64,000 nt of DNA. Source: Mycobacterium helveticum. Its GTDB lineage: Bacteria; Actinomycetota; Actinomycetes; Mycobacteriales; Mycobacteriaceae. Of the stretch, positions 52,443 to 61,057 are shown in pieces. Position 1 is the first letter of the stretch. Each line of letters starts with the position of its first letter. The notes beneath the pieces were generated by a model that worked only from the letters and a program-made list of their open reading frames with translations, made no database searches and was not told the origin of the DNA. A program made the position numbers and the translations under genes. Location: positions 1 through 64,000 of the forward strand of contig NZ_VMQU01000004.1 of NCBI RefSeq assembly GCF_007714205.1. Direction: 5' to 3'.

Positions 52443-53597
52443 ATGACATCTTCGCTCACTGAGGAAGAGACCATGCTGGTCGAAACGGTACGAACCTTCA
52501 TCGACCGCGACGTCAGGCCCACGGTCCGCGAAGTCGAGCACGCGAATGAGTACCCGGAAGCGTGGATCGAGCAGATGAAACGCATCGGGATCTTCGGGCT
52601 TGCCGTGCCCGAGGAATACGGCGGTTCGCCGGTATCGATGCCCTGCTATGTGCAAGTGACCGAGGAGTTGGCCCGCGGCTGGATGAGCCTGGCCGGTGCG
52701 ATGGGCGGACACACCGTGGTCGCGAAGCTGATTTCGTTATACGGCACCGAGCAGCAGAAACAGAAATACCTGCCACGCATGGCGAGCGGGGAGATACGTG
52801 CCACGATGGCGCTCACTGAACCCGGTGGCGGCTCAGACCTGCAGGCGATGACGACCACCGCCCGAGCCGAGGGTAGCGACCTGGTGATCAACGGTGCGAA
52901 GACCTGGATCAGCAACGCTCGCAAGTCCGGCCTGATCGCACTGCTGTGCAAGACCGATCCAAAGGCCGTGCCACGCCATAAGGGCATTTCGATCGTCCTC
53001 GTCGAACACGGTCAGGGTCTCACCGTCTCCCGCGACCTGCCCAAGCTGGGCTACAAGGGTGTGGAGAGTTGCGAACTGTCGTTCGAGGATTGCCGCGTAC
53101 CCGCCTCGGCGATCCTTGGAGACGAACCCGGCAGAGGATTCGCGCAGATGATGAAAGGCCTTGAAACGGGCCGTATTCAGGTGGCCTCGCGGGCATTAGG
53201 GGTGGCACGCGCTGCACTCGAAGACGCCCTGAATTACGCACAGCAGCGGGAGAGTTTTGGGCAGCCGATCTGGAAGCACCAATCAGTCGGAAACTACCTG
53301 GCCGACATGGCCACCAAACTGACCGCCGCCCGCCAACTCACCCGCTACGCCGCCGAGAAGTACGACAGCGGCGAACGCTGCGACATGGAGGCCGGGATGG
53401 CCAAGCTCTTCGCGTCGGAGGCTGCCATGGAAATCGCGCTCAACGCCGTTCGAATCCACGGTGGCTACGGCTATTCCACCGAATACGACGTCGAGCGCTA
53501 CTTCCGCGACGCACCTCTGATGATCGTCGGCGAAGGCACCAATGAGATCCAACGCAACGTCATTGCCGCACAGCTGGTCTCGCGAGGCAAACTCTAG
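52443..53597 (+). CDS. Acyl-CoA dehydrogenase
   Basis: A 384-aa classic ACAD: RATMALTEPGGGSDLQAM, INGAKTWISNARKSGLIALLCKTD, QQRESFGQPIWKHQSVGNYLADM, RIHGGYGYSTEYDVERYFRDAPL and IVGEGTNEIQRNVIAAQL, where the catalytic Glu is present. It should therefore be a homomeric active dehydrogenase, unlike the neighbouring subunit-type proteins. The ATG is preceded by AGGG at a long spacing. Its TAG overlaps the convergent amidohydrolase stop within one shared CTAG. Confidence 0.92.
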   Translation: MTSSLTEEETMLVETVRTFIDRDVRPTVREVEHANEYPEAWIEQMKRIGIFGLAVPEEYGGSPVSMPCYVQVTEELARGWMSLAGAMGGHTVVAKLISLYGTEQQKQKYLPRMASGEIRATMALTEPGGGSDLQAMTTTARAEGSDLVINGAKTWISNARKSGLIALLCKTDPKAVPRHKGISIVLVEHGQGLTVSRDLPKLGYKGVESCELSFEDCRVPASAILGDEPGRGFAQMMKGLETGRIQVASRALGVARAALEDALNYAQQRESFGQPIWKHQSVGNYLADMATKLTAARQLTRYAAEKYDSGERCDMEAGMAKLFASEAAMEIALNAVRIHGGYGYSTEYDVERYFRDAPLMIVGEGTNEIQRNVIAAQLVSRGKL

Positions 53598-54793
53598 ACG
53601 CCGGCGAGTTGCCGATCGTCCGCTTTCACCCGCGGGAAGTTGAGCATCCGGCGGGCGTTCTCCTCGACGATCAGCCTGCACTCGTCGTCGGGCACCTCCG
53701 CGAGCACCTCGGCGGCCCGCTTGCGCGAATTCGGCCAGTTGGAGTCGCTGTGCGGGAAGTCGATCTCGAGCATGATGCGGTCGATGCCGATGCTGTGCCG
53801 GTTCTTCAGGCCGTGCTCGTCGTCGATAAAGCAGCCCCAGAAGTGCTTGCGGAACAACTCCGACGGACGGGTGTCGAAGTCGATCTTCTGGTAGTAGCGG
53901 TGCCGCTCCCACACATAGTCGGTGCGCTCCAGGATATAGGGCACCCAACCGATGCCGCCTTCGGCCAGCGAGATCTGCAGCTCGGGGAATTGTTGGAGCT
54001 TGCCAGAGAACAGCAGATCGACGGTGCTCCACATCAGGTTGGTCGAGAACAGCGCCGTCGCCACGGCAAAGGGGGCGTCCGGCACGGTGATCTGACCCGC
54101 GATCGGCTTGACCGACGAGAACGAGAAGCCCGGCACGTAGGAGCCGGAGCCGAAGTGCAGCGAGACCGGCATCTTGGCCTCGGAGCAGACCCGCCACAGT
54201 CCGTCCCAGTGGTCTGAGTGGAACGACGGGAGACCAAGGGGCACAGGACTATCGGGGAACGAAATGGTCCTGGCCCCCTTGGCGGCCACCCGCTCGGCCT
54301 CCGCGATGCAGGCATCGATGTCCCAGGTCGGCAGGATCGCCAGCGGGATGTAGCGCTCAGGGGCCACCGCGCACCACTCGTCGATGTAGAAGTCGTTCCA
54401 CGCCTTGACGCACAGCAGGGCTAGCTCTTTGTCGTCCGCGCGCTGGAACGTGCCGCCGCCGAATCCGGGGAACGACGGGAAGCACAACGCCGACTGCACA
54501 CCGTCGAGGTCCATGTCGGCGACCCGGGCGACAGGGTCGTAGCAGCCCGGGATCATGTCCTCGTAGCGGACGGGGTCCATGCCCCACTCCTCCGGCGGTT
54601 TGCCGGCGACCGCGTTCAGGCCGATGGTCGGGAAGACCTGCCCGTCGTAGTGCCACAGATGCATGCCGTTTTCCTCGACGATGCGCGGGCCCTGTTCGAG
54701 GTATTTCTGCGGCAACCGGTCCTGCCACACCCTTGGGTGCTCGACCAAGTGGTCGTCAACGGACACGATCTGGTGGTCATCCTGAAGCGGCAT
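53594..54793 (-). CDS. Amidohydrolase family 2 metal-dependent hydrolase
   Basis: A 399-aa ACMSD-like amidohydrolase: IVSVDDHLVEHPRVW, ALCFPSFPGFGGGTF, PVSLHFGSGSYVPG, SLAEGGIGWVPYILER and LEIDFPHSDSNWP with the C-terminal metal/His region. It is related to the 312-1448 protein but clearly distinct. The ATG at 54793 has AAGGAG four bases upstream; the in-frame ATG at 54838 lies within the operator region and is rejected. It is divergent from the small-protein/double-TetR operon, so the tandem operator may control it too. Confidence 0.9.
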   Translation of the reverse strand: MPLQDDHQIVSVDDHLVEHPRVWQDRLPQKYLEQGPRIVEENGMHLWHYDGQVFPTIGLNAVAGKPPEEWGMDPVRYEDMIPGCYDPVARVADMDLDGVQSALCFPSFPGFGGGTFQRADDKELALLCVKAWNDFYIDEWCAVAPERYIPLAILPTWDIDACIAEAERVAAKGARTISFPDSPVPLGLPSFHSDHWDGLWRVCSEAKMPVSLHFGSGSYVPGFSFSSVKPIAGQITVPDAPFAVATALFSTNLMWSTVDLLFSGKLQQFPELQISLAEGGIGWVPYILERTDYVWERHRYYQKIDFDTRPSELFRKHFWGCFIDDEHGLKNRHSIGIDRIMLEIDFPHSDSNWPNSRKRAAEVLAEVPDDECRLIVEENARRMLNFPRVKADDRQLAGV

Positions 54794-54826
54794 GATGCTC
54801 CTTCGCATCTGGCGAGCTGTCGTACG

Positions 54827-54863
54827 TTTCTGACGCACCGTCTTGTTTTCTGACGGTTCGTCT
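54827..54863. promoter_or_regulatory. Tandem 17-bp operator with 20-bp phasing
   Basis: TTTCTGACGnnnCGTCT occurs twice, at 54827-54843 (nnn=CAC) and 54847-54863 (nnn=GTT), identical outside nnn. Each holds the perfect inverted repeat GACG-3-CGTC. The repeats start 20 bp apart, about two helical turns, so two dimers could bind the same DNA face. Location between the amidohydrolase (-) and the double-TetR operon (+) suggests autoregulation. Confidence 0.62.
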
Positions 54864-54914
54864 CACACACTATATGATGCACGCCACATTCGTCTAGCAG
54901 TTGAGAGGCGCGAC

Positions 54915-55229
54915 ATGGAATCCACGGACCGACCCGCCGACGGCGCAGGCCGCGACAAGGTCGATGAAGACGACCACGACCTGTTGACCTTCGGCGAAGC
55001 GGGCGAACGGCTTCGCATCGAGATCGCCGCCGCCGCAAGGGAAGTGCAACGCCTCACGGGATCCGGGCCGATCGATGAGCTCGAGAAAGCCCAGGCCCGC
55101 CTCGATGCGCTACGGTCGGCGGCTTCCCGCAACAGCGCGCAACCTATCAACGACGCCAACTTCGAGAAGTTCTTCGGCTATCCGGGCAAAGCCAAACGCA
55201 ACCTGCCCGGAACGCCGTCTGCCCGATGA
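54915..55229 (+). CDS. Small conserved-looking protein cotranscribed with double-TetR regulator
   Basis: A 104-aa, strongly acidic and then helical protein. The centre (GEAGERLRIEIAAAAREVQRL through LEKAQARLDALRSAA) should form an amphipathic coiled coil. The end NDANFEKFFGYPGKAKRNLPG is compact and looks conserved. I recall similar mycobacterial proteins labelled acyl-CoA synthase, but it has no ligase motif, so I do not adopt that name. ATG 54915 has GAGAGG upstream. Its stop overlaps the regulator's ATG as ATGA, which suggests joint function. Confidence 0.78.
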   Translation: MESTDRPADGAGRDKVDEDDHDLLTFGEAGERLRIEIAAAAREVQRLTGSGPIDELEKAQARLDALRSAASRNSAQPINDANFEKFFGYPGKAKRNLPGTPSAR

Positions 55230-56557
55230 CCACGCAGTCGGCGCGGGATACTTTCCCCATGGCCCGCACTCCCGACAAGCTACGGCGCCCCGGCTACGCT
55301 CCCGGCACCAATGCCGGTGTGGGGCGACGCGGCCTGCACACCCGCGACCGCATACTCAGGTGCGCCGCGCAGGTTTTCCTGGCCAACGGGTTTCACGCCA
55401 CGTCGCTTGACGCCATTGCCAAAGCGGCCCGCACCTCCCGCGCGACCGTCTATCAATACTTCGCCGGCAAGGAGGAGATCTTCGGCGAACTGAGCGCGGT
55501 GGCCGGGCGCGATGTGCTCGCACACGGCGAACAACTCGGTGGACTTGGCCCTACGGTCGACGGGGTGGAGGCGTTGCATCGCTGGCTGGTCGAGTGGGCG
55601 GACATCTACGACACCCACGCCGCGGTGTTCGCCGAATTTCCGGGCATCGGCACGGCCACCGGATTGGCCGTCATCGATGCCAGCCCCGTCGCTGACCGGT
55701 TCCATGAGACAGTCACCGATCGGCTGCGGCGAACGCTCCTGCGCGATCTGGAAGCCGACGATGCGGCCGCGGCACTGGGGCGGATCCCGCACATGGTTCA
55801 TCTCTACCGGTACCGCGCCATGTTCCCGTTGCCCGTTCGCGCCACCGTGACCCGGTCGTTGACTGTTGTGCTGCAGCTGATGCTGTTCCCGGAGACCCCG
55901 GCAGACGTGCTTCAGGCGGTAGCGCCCCAGGTAACACATGTGTCCGCGCGAACCTCGGACCCCGCCCTCGACACTGCCGCGGCGACACCGGCGGTCCTCG
56001 AGGCGTCGGGCTCTCCTATTCCGCAGGACGTGCTGTCGGTCAGCTCGGCATTGTTCGCCGAACGCGGCTACTACGCCGTCGGCATGGAGGAGATCGCGGC
56101 CGCCGCCGATGTCAGCCGCGCGACCTTGTACCGGTACTTCAGTACCAAGGACAAGATCCTGGCCGAACTGACCCGCCGAGCGGTCGCCGAGATCGAGAAG
56201 CACGCCGCGGCCCTGCCGGTTATGGCCACCGGTTCACTGACCGCGTGGATGCTTGGCTACGTCCGATTCCATCGCGCCTACCGCGGCGTGATCCGGGCGT
56301 GGTTCGACGGCACCGTGGCCGAACAGCTCTCCGATGCGGATGTCGATCACGGCATCGGCGCGATTCACCAAGCGGTTGCTGCGCTGCTGTCCACAGTCGA
56401 CCTGCCCGCGGGCATCGACCCCGACGTGGCGTGCGCGGTGTTCGTGGCCGTCCTGGGCCGGATGTCCGAGCCGACGGCCGAGGGCGCGCCGGGCACCGAC
56501 GAGCGGGCCGCGGAGTTGATGGTCAATCTGTTGCGCCGTTCGCTCCTGCGCTCTTGA
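55226..56557 (+). CDS. Tandem (double) TetR-family regulator
   Basis: A 443-aa protein with two complete TetR units. The first HTH is at about 38-84 (TRDRILRCAAQVFLANGFHATSLDAIAKAA, then TVYQYFAGKEEIF). The second is at about 262-310 (DVLSVSSALFAERGYYAVGMEEIAAAADVS, then TLYRYFSTKDKIL). Each is followed by a helical domain. The arrangement recalls Mce3R, a double-TetR repressor of lipid-related genes in M. tuberculosis. One chain would act like a dimer on a single palindrome. The phased operator at 54827-54863 is the likely target. Confidence 0.9.
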   Translation: MTTQSARDTFPMARTPDKLRRPGYAPGTNAGVGRRGLHTRDRILRCAAQVFLANGFHATSLDAIAKAARTSRATVYQYFAGKEEIFGELSAVAGRDVLAHGEQLGGLGPTVDGVEALHRWLVEWADIYDTHAAVFAEFPGIGTATGLAVIDASPVADRFHETVTDRLRRTLLRDLEADDAAAALGRIPHMVHLYRYRAMFPLPVRATVTRSLTVVLQLMLFPETPADVLQAVAPQVTHVSARTSDPALDTAAATPAVLEASGSPIPQDVLSVSSALFAERGYYAVGMEEIAAAADVSRATLYRYFSTKDKILAELTRRAVAEIEKHAAALPVMATGSLTAWMLGYVRFHRAYRGVIRAWFDGTVAEQLSDADVDHGIGAIHQAVAALLSTVDLPAGIDPDVACAVFVAVLGRMSEPTAEGAPGTDERAAELMVNLLRRSLLRS

Positions 56558-58105
56558 AGTCGGCGCGCAGTCGCTTCTTGTCGACCTTGCCGCTGGGCAG
56601 CACCGGGAGGTCGGCGACCAGCACCAGTCGACGCGGCACCTTGTAGCGCGCCAGCCGGTGCCGCACGCCTTCTTGCACCGTTGCCAGGGTCGGTGATGCG
56701 CCGCTGCGCGGCACCACGATTGCGCAGACCGCTTCGCCCCACTTATCGTCGGGCACCCCGACGACCGCGCAGGCTGCCACCCCGTCAACCGCACAGACCG
56801 CATCCTCGACCTCGGGCGAATATATGTTCTCCCCGCCGCTGATGATCACGTCCTTCTTGCGGTCCATCAGATAGAGCAGCCCGCGCTCGTCCAGCCGACC
56901 CATGTCGCCGGTACGGCACCACCCGTCCTGCAGCGTCGCCTGCGTCGCCACTGCGTCCTCCCAGTAACCGCGGAACATCGAGTCGGACCGCACCACGATC
57001 TCACCTGCCCGCCCCACGGGCACGGCACTACCGTCCGCATCGACCACACGTACCCGTGTATCGGGAAAGGGGAAGCCAACCGAGCTCAGCCGCTCGGCGG
57101 CGCCGGGTTCGTCGAGGATGTGCAGTTCGCGGGGCAGTCCAGAGACGATGACTCGGTCTGCCCGTAGAGGTTGAGGAAACCCGCGTGGGGCAGCAGGGCG
57201 AGCGCCCGCCGCAGGGTGGCCGCGGTCATCGGTGCGGCCGAATAGACCACCGTGCGAACCGATTCCACCTCCGAGCGATCGCCCACCACATCGAGCAGTG
57301 CCCTGAGCATGACCGGCGCCAGGTGCAGAACCGTGATCCGCTGCTCGGCGATCAGCCGCAGCGCGTCGGCCGGGTCGAATCGTTGCTGCAAGACCGAGGT
57401 TCCGCCGCGGGCATGCAGTCCGCCGAGGATCCCGAGCGCGCCGAAGTGAAACATCGGCATGTTAATCAGCCCGCGATCGGTGCTGCCGCAACGCATCTCG
57501 TTGTTCATCGTGAAGACGACCCGGCGCATCTCACGCTGTCCGAGGATGCAGCATTTGGATGCGCCGGTGGTGCCGCTGGTGAACAGCAGGTACGCGATAT
57601 CCTCTGGCCGGGCAACGAGTTCCGGCTCTCCGCTGGGGTCTTTTCCAAGGCCCCCCGCAACGAATCGCTCGTAGGCGGTACTCCCCGGTGGCGCGTCTCC
57701 CCCGATGGCCACCACCATCGGCGCCGACGCCATACCCGCGACGAGATCGGTGATCACCGGCACGAATTCCTCGGCGCAGAACACGATCGACGGGGTGACG
57801 CGGCGCAGCGCATCATCCATCTCCGATGGCGACAGCCGGAAGTTGATGGTGGCCATGATGATGCCGCTGAGCTGAGCGGCCGCGTTCAGTTCGCCGAACT
57901 CGATGCTGTTGCGGCTCAATACCGCAATGCGATCCTGGCGCTTCATCCCGGCCGCGGCCATGGCTGATATCAACCGGACTGCCCGGTCGCGTAACTGTGC
58001 GTGGGTGACGGCGCGCCTGCCCTGCCGGTAGGCGATGACGTCGGGAAAGCGGACCGCGTTGTCGGTCACGATGTCCCCCAGCGTCAAGTCGTCGACCGCG
58101 GCCAT
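56523..58105 (-). pseudogene. AMP-dependent acyl-CoA ligase interrupted by a single-base frameshift
   Basis: Two frames together encode a ligase of about 527 aa. The first (ATG 58105) has LLFTSGTTGASKC and LNLYGQTESS, then shifts into a stop at 57086. The second frame picks up at once with VSGLPRELHILDEPG and SSVGFPFPDTRVRVVDADG, then the hinge RKKDVIISGGENIYSPEVE and the catalytic Lys in LPSGKVDKKRL, ending at 56523. One base appears missing near 57151-57152, within GAGTCATC, not in a homopolymer. All ANL motifs are otherwise intact. Error or recent inactivation cannot be told apart here. It is the last gene of an Ltp-like/MaoC operon. Confidence 0.8.
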
Positions 58106-58109
58106 CGAG

Positions 58110-59303
58110 TTACCGGCTGCTCACCAGCATCGACCCGGCCACCGGTCCGCCGCCCACACCGACGGCCACCACCTCGGGAGTGCGGGGTGCCTGGCGATCG
58201 CCGCCCTCACCCCACAACTGCACACACGCCTCGTGCAGGAAGCCCATGCCATGCAGTCGCCCGCCGGAGAGTTGACCGCCGCTGGTGTTGATCGGAAGCG
58301 AACCGTCCAGAGCGATACGCGAACCGTCGTCAACGAATTCGCCGACCTTGCCGTGCTCGCAGAAGCCCATCGCTTCCAGCCACATCACGGTCAGGAAAGA
58401 GAAGCCGTCGTAGAGCTGGGCCATGTCGACGTCGGCGGGAGTCAGCGTGGTGTGCTCCCACAGCGTGGCGGCCGAGTCGTGGGCGGCCATCGTGGTGATG
58501 TCGCGGCGCTGATCCCAGGTCGCCCGCTCGAACATCCCGGGCCCGACCGATTCCACCGTCAGCGGGTGCCGCGGCAGGCCGCTGGCGGCGTCACGGCGCG
58601 ACACGATCACGGCGGTGGCACCGTCGCAGGGCACATCGCAGTCATAGAGGCACAGCGGCTCGGAGATCATTCGCGCACCGAGGTAGTCGTCCATCGTCAT
58701 CGGTTCGCGATAGATGGCGTCAGGATTGAGTCCGGCGTTGGTGCGGGCGTTGATCGCGATGCGGCCGAGGTGCTCGCGGGTCAGCCCGAAGTCGTGCATG
58801 TAGCGCTGCGCGGGCATCGCCAGCCAGTTCGCCGCAGACAGGGCTCCGAAGGGCGCCGTCCACTCCAGGTGCGGGGGCAATTCCCCGCCTCCGAACAGGA
58901 CCGAGGCGCGCCCGCCGCCGGCCTGCTGCGCGGCGGTGGACTCCCACACCGACCGATAGACCACGACATGGTTGGCCAGCCCGACAGTGACCGCCATACA
59001 GGCCTCGATCACCGGCCCGATCTGCCCCGCGGTCTCCATCGCCGAGACATACCAGCGAGAGCGCAGCCCGAGCGCGTTGCGAACCTCCTGGACGGTGGCG
59101 CCGGAGAATCCCGCATCCGGCACGCCTGGTCCCGGGTAGCTGGCGATGCCGTCGACTTCGTCGACGCTGAGCCCGGCGTCGGCGATCGCCCGCAGCACCG
59201 CCTCGAGGGTGAGGTCCAGGCCCGTCCGCCCCAGCCGCCGGCCGACCTGGGACTTACCAGCCCCGGTGAGGACGGCCTTTCCGTCGAACGGACCACCGGT
59301 CAC
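58110..59303 (-). CDS. Thiolase-fold lipid-transfer-type protein (Ltp-like)
   Basis: A 397-aa Ltp-type protein: KAVLTGAGKSQVGRRLG, DEVDGIASYPGPG, then WYVSAMETAGQIGPVIEA in place of the nucleophile-Cys segment, DMAQLYDGFSFL, and LPINTSGGQLSGGRLHGMGFLHEA with a His. The absent Cys suggests an aldolase-type or non-classical thiolase. GTG 59303 overlaps the MaoC stop as GTGA; the very long in-frame extension to 60053 reads as low-complexity and is rejected. The DUF35 protein at 61058, on the divergent transcript, could be its partner. Confidence 0.87.
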   Translation of the reverse strand: MTGGPFDGKAVLTGAGKSQVGRRLGRTGLDLTLEAVLRAIADAGLSVDEVDGIASYPGPGVPDAGFSGATVQEVRNALGLRSRWYVSAMETAGQIGPVIEACMAVTVGLANHVVVYRSVWESTAAQQAGGGRASVLFGGGELPPHLEWTAPFGALSAANWLAMPAQRYMHDFGLTREHLGRIAINARTNAGLNPDAIYREPMTMDDYLGARMISEPLCLYDCDVPCDGATAVIVSRRDAASGLPRHPLTVESVGPGMFERATWDQRRDITTMAAHDSAATLWEHTTLTPADVDMAQLYDGFSFLTVMWLEAMGFCEHGKVGEFVDDGSRIALDGSLPINTSGGQLSGGRLHGMGFLHEACVQLWGEGGDRQAPRTPEVVAVGVGGGPVAGSMLVSSR

Positions 59304-59758
59304 CAGATGAACCTCGCGATCAGGTCCGCGACGGCCGCCGGTTTGTCGACGCCGTCGATCTCCACGGTGTGACGCACGGTCAGGTTCACCGTGTCGTCGG
59401 CGACCTTGGCCGCATCCGCGAGCTCGGACCTGACCCGGATGCGGCTGCCCGCCGTGACGGCGGACAGGAACCGCACTTTGTTCAGGCCGTAGTTGATGCC
59501 CATCTTGGCATTCTCGACGCGGTAGTTGTCCTTGCTGACGCCGGGGATGAGTGAGAGCGTCAGGAAGCCGTGCGCGATGGTTGCGCCGTAAGGGCTTTCG
59601 GCCTTCGCCTTCTCGACATCGACGTGGATCCACTGATGATCCATCGTCACGTCGGCGAAAGCGTCGATCCGGCTCTGGTCGACGTCCACCCACCGGCTGA
59701 CACCGAGTTCCTCGCCGATCGTCGCGAGCGCGTCGTCCACGGACCTGATCACCTTCAC
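59300..59758 (-). CDS. MaoC-family (R)-specific enoyl-CoA hydratase
   Basis: A 152-aa single-hotdog MaoC dehydratase. The hydratase motif VTMDHQWIHVDVEKAKAESPYG holds the catalytic Asp and His five residues apart, followed by TIAHGFLTLSLIPG. It hydrates an enoyl-CoA, providing a 3-hydroxyacyl-CoA for the Ltp-like protein encoded next. GTG 59758 is preferred because GGGAG lies five bases upstream and the length matches the family; GTG 59776 is the alternative. First gene of the 59758-56523 operon. Confidence 0.9.
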   Translation of the reverse strand: MKVIRSVDDALATIGEELGVSRWVDVDQSRIDAFADVTMDHQWIHVDVEKAKAESPYGATIAHGFLTLSLIPGVSKDNYRVENAKMGINYGLNKVRFLSAVTAGSRIRVRSELADAAKVADDTVNLTVRHTVEIDGVDKPAAVADLIARFIW

Positions 59759-59786
59759 CGCTGCTCCCAACGTCACCTATGCCGAC

Positions 59787-59810
59787 ATACCGATATCTAT
59801 TTAACGGTAT
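59787..59810. promoter_or_regulatory. Inverted repeat ATACCG-12-CGGTAT between divergent genes
   Basis: Perfect 6-bp arms with an AT-rich 12-nt centre lie in the gap between the MaoC (-) and thiolase (+) genes. The spacing places the arms on the same DNA face. It may be a shared operator; TATAGACT at the right edge could serve as part of the thiolase promoter. Confidence 0.45.
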
Positions 59811-59868
59811 AGACTGACCTCGCTCGTCGGGCAAGCAGCCCGTCAACTCTGACGATCTTGGGAGACAC

Positions 59869-61056
59869 ATGGCCAAGACCACCTCGCGCGCAGCTATCGT
59901 GGCCGCTGCCCGCACGCCGATCGGAACGGCTCGCAAGGGCACGTTGGCCAACATGCCCGCGATCGAGCTTGCCAAGCCCGTCGTACAGGCCGTCGTGGAT
60001 CGGTCCGGCTTCGATGCCGCCGAGTTCGACGACTTGGTGCTGGCCGAGAGCATGCAGGGCGGTGGCGACAGCGCCCGCTACATCGCGGTGGCTCTTGGCC
60101 TACTGGACGTTCCGGGGCTCGCCGTGAACCGCCAATGCGCGTCAAGCCTCTCGGCCATCGCCGTGGGCGCCAGTCAGATCGCATCCGGTATGAGCCGTGC
60201 CATCCTGGCCGGCGGCATGGAGTCGCTGTCGACCGGCCCAATCATGCAGAAGCGCAAGCTCTTCACCACGGGGAAGTCGCCCGAGGACTACACGCAGTGG
60301 TCCCCGGAGTCGCACCCGCCGACCGCTGAAGCGCCCGCTATGGACATGTCCATCACCGTCGCGCACAACTGCAATCTTCAGTACGGGATCACCCGCGAGG
60401 ACCAGGACGAGTGGGCGCTGCGCAGCCATCAGCGTGCGATCAAGGCCATCGACGCCGGGTCGTTCACCGACGAGATCATCCCGCTCCAGGTGCCCCAGGC
60501 CGACGGCAGCGTGATTACCTTCGCCGAGGACGAGCATCCCCGGCGCGGCAGTTCGATGGAGTCGCTCGCCGGGCTGAAGGTGCTGCATCCCGAGATCGAA
60601 GGCTTCACCGTGACGGCAGGAAACTCCTCGGGGATCAACGATGCCGCGGCAGTTGTCGCGCTGGCCAGTCCGGATACCCAGCAGAATGTGCTGGCAAGCG
60701 TGCTGTCGTGGACGCAGGTCGGACTGGACCCGACGCGGACCGGCAGCGGGCCGATCAAGGCGATCCCGAAGGCGCTCGAGTTGGCGGGTCGCAACCTCGA
60801 GGATGTCGCACTGTTCGAAATCAACGAAGCGTTCGCCGCACAGGCGGTGGCGTGTGCCCGCGAGCTCGGTCTCGACGAGGAGATCGTCAACGTCTACGGG
60901 TCGGGGATCAGCCTCGGCCACCCGATCGCCGCGACAGGTGCCCGGATGGTCACCTCAGCGATCTACGAATTACGCAGGCGCGGTGGGGGTATCGGCGTGC
61001 TCTCGATGTGCGCGGGCGGCGGCATGGGCGCCGCGATGGTCATCGAGGTGGCCTGA
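59869..61056 (+). CDS. Acetyl-CoA C-acyltransferase (classical thiolase, FadA type)
   Basis: A 395-aa thiolase with all active-site elements: nucleophilic Cys90 in NRQCASSLSAI, NEAFAAQAVA, His351 in LGHPIAATGAR and Cys381 in CAGGGMGAA. It is the only thiolase-fold protein in the window with the full Cys-His-Cys set, so it should carry out the thiolytic release of acetyl- or propionyl-CoA. The ATG follows a TTGGGAGACAC leader. It heads an operon with a DUF35-like and a DUF2889 protein. Confidence 0.95.
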   Translation: MAKTTSRAAIVAAARTPIGTARKGTLANMPAIELAKPVVQAVVDRSGFDAAEFDDLVLAESMQGGGDSARYIAVALGLLDVPGLAVNRQCASSLSAIAVGASQIASGMSRAILAGGMESLSTGPIMQKRKLFTTGKSPEDYTQWSPESHPPTAEAPAMDMSITVAHNCNLQYGITREDQDEWALRSHQRAIKAIDAGSFTDEIIPLQVPQADGSVITFAEDEHPRRGSSMESLAGLKVLHPEIEGFTVTAGNSSGINDAAAVVALASPDTQQNVLASVLSWTQVGLDPTRTGSGPIKAIPKALELAGRNLEDVALFEINEAFAAQAVACARELGLDEEIVNVYGSGISLGHPIAATGARMVTSAIYELRRRGGGIGVLSMCAGGGMGAAMVIEVA

Positions 61057-61057
61057 G

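Noticed and set aside
52293..52712. 139-aa minus-strand ORF over the divergent promoter and ACAD start
   Set aside because: It crosses the ferredoxin/ACAD promoter gap and is antisense to conserved ACAD sequence.
53283..54197. 304-aa minus-strand ORF over the ACAD and amidohydrolase
   Set aside because: It is an alternate-frame shadow of two well-supported genes, with Arg/Gly-rich composition typical of such frames in GC-rich DNA.
59304..60053. In-frame extension that would make the Ltp-like protein 647 aa
   Set aside because: The added 250 residues are Arg/Gly-rich and low-complexity, and they overlap the MaoC gene and the start of the thiolase gene. GTG 59303 with GTGA overlap gives the normal length.
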